The notes under the pieces are model-generated. The model saw only the letters and a program-made list of their open reading frames with translations, was not told where the DNA came from and searched no databases. A stretch of DNA of 64,000 nucleotides from Bactrocera neohumeralis. Lineage: Eukaryota; Arthropoda; Insecta; Diptera; Tephritidae. Within the stretch, counting starts at the first letter, position 1. Each line of letters opens with the position of its first letter. A program made the translations under genes and the position numbers. The stretch lies in the NCBI RefSeq assembly GCF_024586455.1, contig NC_065922.1, forward strand, positions 18,968,089 to 19,032,088. Direction: 5' to 3'. This document shows positions 60,150 to 64,000 of the stretch, piece by piece.

Positions 60150-60890
60150 ATATTTTTATTTTAAACTTGATAGGTCAGTTTGTATGGCAGCTATATGCTA
60201 TAATATTCCGATTTGAACAATTTCTTTGCAGATTATATTGTCCATTTAGACAATCATCCATGCCACTTTTAGTGAAAATATCTCATTAAATATAAAACTT
60301 TTCAAAGAAGGGCATAATTTTGCTCGGTCAGTTTGTATGGCAGTTATAAGCTATAGTGATTCCAACTGAAAAATCTTATTGGAGATTGTACCTCAGCTTT
60401 GGAAAATAAGTGTTGCCAAATTTTGTGAAGATATCTCGTCAAATAGAAAAGTTTTTCATACAAGAACTTAATTTTGGTCAAGATGTTCGTATGACAGCTA
60501 TATTCCAAAGTGGTCCGATCTTAAAAATTTTTTTACAGATTGTGCCGTCAACTTAGAAAATAATCCTTGCCAAGTTTCGTGGAGATATCTCGTCAATATA
60601 TCTCGAGAATGGAAATGGACCTAATTTTGATCGAGGTTTTTGTATGACAGCTATATGCTGTAGTGGTCCGGTATCAGTGCTTCCGACAAATGTTCAACTC
60701 CTTTGAGGAGGAAAAGACCCGTACAAAATTTCCGAACGATTGGTGATCTAGTTCGCCTATAAACAGATGAGCGTATCTAAATCGCTCAGGTCAACATGTC
60801 AATCATTTATAGTATATATGTATAGTACATTCTATACAAGGTCACCGGCGTTTCCTTCTGGGTGTTGACTACACAAAGTGGCGAATATTC
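60150..60890 (-). repeat. dispersed non-coding repeat, inverted copy
   Basis: Read on the reverse strand it begins CACCCAGAAGGAAACGCCGG (60867 leftwards), then GGCGAACTAGATCACCAATC, GAACATTTGTCGGAAGCACT, and four units with CATATAGCTGTCATAC or similar, ending near 60172. It is the longest copy of the family and has about four internal ~120-base units. No coding. Confidence 0.8.
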
Positions 60891-62429
60891 TCAGTGTTGT
60901 AAATTTACGCCGACGTATCACTTGCTATTAGTGTTACTCATATACATATACTACAACTAATCGGATTACGGTAATATAGTAAAATAGAAAGAATACCAAT
61001 GAAGTCGTATGCAAGCATTTTCTCTCTTAATTTCACTGCAACATCAAACAGCTGAAGGCCTTGATTGTTATTGGAGTAAATATGCGTATCCGCGGAATTT
61101 ACTATTTTCTTCTTATACTTTCTCCATCAGCTTACAGCAAGCTTTCAATTTGCCTTTGAACTATCCGTAATGTAAAGCATCGCCAGCAAATATTATCGAT
61201 TTTGCTAGAGGAGATAATGGAAATTAATGAACAATGTGCAAGCGTTTCCGGTAGCCAGAGTATAAGCGGCATGTTATTAACTCTGAATCAATAATAAAGC
61301 TTTTGCTTTTCATTTAATGGAAATATAAGATCTAAGCGACAGCATTTACAGACAAAATATTAAGTAACACATATAAATTCGAATTTTATGTTCATTTTCT
61401 TGTAATCATTATACGCTTCAGACAAAAATATTTTGCAAGTTAGGTATTAAGGCTAATTTTGTGATCCGTATAAAAACTCTTAGGAAAATACATATGTAAA
61501 AATGCTCATATTTTGACAAAGTGCTTTGAGCTTATTTTCCAAATCGCTTAAGACAAACAAACTTTAAAGACTGCTGTTTAAGTCTGCATTTACCAGAATG
61601 ATTGAAGTTATGAGATCCAAAATATTTCAAGTCGGTCTGGTAAAAGCTAAATCATTCAAAAGAAAGTGCTGATATTACTTTGTCCCTCTCTCTCTCTCTC
61701 TCTTGTATAAATAAGCTCGACATTTGTAGTCACAAAGAAAAGTAAAAGTAAAATGGATGTTCAGTTTAAATTCCGAAAACTTGCGCAAGATAAACCGCGT
61801 GGAGTGCAAACTATTTACAGGACCCCTTGCTGTCTCTGTTCCCGGATTCAGACGGATCTTAAAAACATGCAATCGACGCGACTAAGCTCCGTTCATCGAT
61901 CTTACACGAAATACTGACGACCAGAGTTAAAAGGCACACCTGTCCCATTTAAGAAAGTAAGTTCGATGTGTTATACCTTTAAGTTTCTGAACCTTTCAAA
62001 GTGTTCAATTAGCAGTAGAGACAAATGTTCCAGTTACTAACGCACTTTTTCTGAACGTTCTGTATATACGTATGCACTATAAAGTTCCCCAAACAATGAT
62101 CTGTCAGTTCCTTAATCTGATCAAAATCGAATTAATACTAAAATAAGATAAAAGTTTTGGATAGCATTTTGTCAATTGTAGTATATTTTTGACCGTAGGT
62201 AATTGTATGTATGTAATATCTTCTAGTAGAACTTTTTTCAAGTTTCTTTGACAGAGAAGGTCGAAATGACTGCTGCGATTGACGACTTATTTTTAATGCA
62301 GGCTGAAGAAGAACTTAATAGTAGTTACCTCTCTCGACTAGAGAATCATGCTAACGAACTTGCCACATGCTGGTTAATATTCTACAATGAAGGGAGCTAA
62401 AAATAATACAGATTCTAAACACTGTTATG
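60891..62429. other. no gene seen
   Basis: AT-rich with a (CT)n microsatellite at about 61686-61703. A short GC-richer stretch at 61790-61870 (AAACCGCGTGGAGTGC, CCCGGATTCAGACGG) has an open frame on the reverse strand but no recognised motif. Confidence 0.45.
61686..61703. repeat. (CT)n microsatellite
   Basis: Nine uninterrupted CT dinucleotides, with a nearby CCCTCT start. Simple-sequence repeat. Confidence 0.9.
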
Positions 62430-63645
62430 AGCAAACAAAAGAGTAAGACTTTGTTCATGCTTTTAAAATTCTTAACTTATTCTTCAAAATCTACGTCGTC
62501 ACTTTAAAACAATTCCTCTTAGCCCCAAAACACTTGTGTCAACATTTTTTCCAATCTTCGAAACAATTTAACAACTTCCGGAATAGCCTTCAATGCGCCC
62601 AGCGATTCTCGTTTAATGTCTTCAATTGACTCAAAACGGTGTCTTCGGAGCGGTCGTTTGAGTTTGCTGAAGTCACACGGAGCTAAATCTGGCGTACATG
62701 GTGGTTGCGACCAGATATTAGTAGAAAATTTGGCGAAAAACTGCAGTATGTATTATCGTGATGCCAAAGCCAAAAGTTGTCAGCAACGCATACCCAAATA
62801 GTATTGCTTGTTGACAATTTGGCTGGTCGGCAGAACTTCGGAGTGCACCATATCTCGATATTCAAAGAAAATTGTCAACATAAACCCGATTTTTGAACTG
62901 CTTTAACATGGTTTTATCGGCTTCGGCTCACCTTTCACACGATATTCGGCAGATTTATTGTCTGTTTCCGGGTCGTAAGCATGGATCCAAGACTCAACGC
63001 CAGTACCAATACGATTCGTGATTTCCTATTAGTCGGGCAGAATTGTTTCACAGACGTTAACGCGACGTTGTTTTACGAAAAATTGAGTGATTTGGAACCA
63101 ATCGTGCTTTCACTTTTCTTATGCCCGAAGGATTCTTCAAAATGGTTTCCACTGATCCTTTCGATATACCAACGATACCAGTAAGATCTCTGATTGCTAA
63201 TCGTCGATTCTCAAGCACTAATTCCTTTGTTTTATTGACGTGTTGACGTTCAGTTGATATCCATGGCCGTCCATAACGTGATACGTCGTTAACGCGTACT
63301 GCACCCACCATAATTTGCACCAATAAAAAAATATTGCTCGCGGCAAACTATTATCACCGAAGGCTTTTTCTAACATTCTGATTAATTCGACTCGAGAAAT
63401 GTGTTTCCAAACACAAACTTTAATGGAACTTCTTGGTAGAATATTTTCACTCATCGTAAAAATCGTCGATTGCACTTAATGCACTTCAGAATGACAATCA
63501 TTTACTAAACACTAATTACTAGTTTGATGTGACATTTGGCGCAGACGTCACTGGTAGTCATATCAACGTAGAAAAAAATATTTCGACGAATGGGTTTTCG
63601 GCCGAAATTTTAGTACTTAAATATCTTTCCTTTTTTGGCTCACAG
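62430..63645 (-). mobile_element. mariner relic, copy B of the 48437-49455 family
   Basis: The reverse strand reads MSENILPRSSIKVCVWKHIS and RVELIRMLEKAFGDN (63440 leftwards), then NKTKELVLENRRLAIRDLTG, IVGISKGSVETILKNPSGIR and KVKARLVPNHSIF. The catalytic half survives only as scraps. The ends GAGTAAGACTTTGTTCATGC (62441) and the sequence AATATTTCGACGAATGGGTT (63578) parallel the other copy. It is inactive. Confidence 0.75.
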
Positions 63646-64000
63646 TAGTACGAGTAAAAACGTATATAGAAAAAATCAAAAAAATTTCTGTGGATTTGTT
63701 TTAGATGAGTATGGTCACACAGATTCCAATCAAAAAAAGCTCCCATAATCTACACATAAATATATAGGCCAGAGCTTAAAAAGCGCAAGTAAATTCTCAG
63801 TATGAAAACTTGTAAAGGTTTCGATTGATAGATGACTTTCAGCATTCTCAGAAAAAGAGCATAAAGCAGAGTCTATTATTTATGGAACAAAAAACGAAAG
63901 CAAGAAACATAGGCAACGTAAATAGAAGATACTGCTGTAAATCATACTTCCTTGAATTGCAACTAAAAGTATAAAGGAATCAAAAATAGTTACTACTACA

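Noticed and set aside
61675..61872. 65-codon reverse frame next to the (CT)n tract
   Set aside because: N-terminal part unrecognised, C-terminal part is translated microsatellite; no support.

Overview
The window is nuclear DNA from a higher dipteran. It is AT-rich, with small GC-richer exons bounded by canonical GT..AG introns, and about half of the recognisable non-genic sequence is decayed DNA transposons and LINEs. The gene content (furrowed next to twisted gastrulation, genes that I recall as neighbours at cytological 11A on the Drosophila X) and the repeat vocabulary suggest a tephritid fruit fly or close relative, on the Muller element A equivalent. The species call is an inference.

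Two real protein-coding genes are supported, both on the + strand. (1) 17447-30219 holds 13 coding exons of furrowed (fw), a selectin-like single-pass membrane receptor: N-terminal CCP/sushi, F5/8-type C (fucolectin-like), C-type lectin, ten further CCPs, transmembrane helix and a tyrosine-containing cytoplasmic tail. All splice junctions can be read and keep one frame of 1,104 codons plus stop. The signal-peptide exon is not recognisable here and probably lies to the left of the window or is a short exon I cannot pick out. (2) 41012-41800 is an intact single-exon twisted gastrulation (tsg), a secreted cysteine-rich BMP-binding protein, about 10.8 kb downstream of fw.

Layout. 1-17.4 kb: LINE 3' relics, mariner and DUF4817-type Tc1/mariner relics, one mariner with terminal inverted repeats and its non-autonomous derivative, a 1.4 kb decayed tandem array built on the box GGCAACTC, and a weak candidate promoter at 7.4 kb. 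17.4-30.9 kb: fw, with introns that carry several transposon relics. 31.4-33.6 kb: a truncated hAT and a Tc1-like element with recognisable ends. 33.6-41 kb: AT-rich intergenic DNA with a MITE, an inverted repeat, a possible 60-residue small ORF and a three-unit tandem repeat upstream of tsg. 42-64 kb: almost entirely repeats (three LINE 3' ends, five or more mariner relics, LINE endonuclease remains and several copies of a dispersed non-coding repeat); no host gene recognised.

No new biological system was found. The best leads are the GGCAACTC array, the reconstructable mariner-to-MITE relationship, unusual details in the fw lectin domain and tail, and the small ORF at 34.1 kb. All calls come from reading the sequence and translations; no database search was run.
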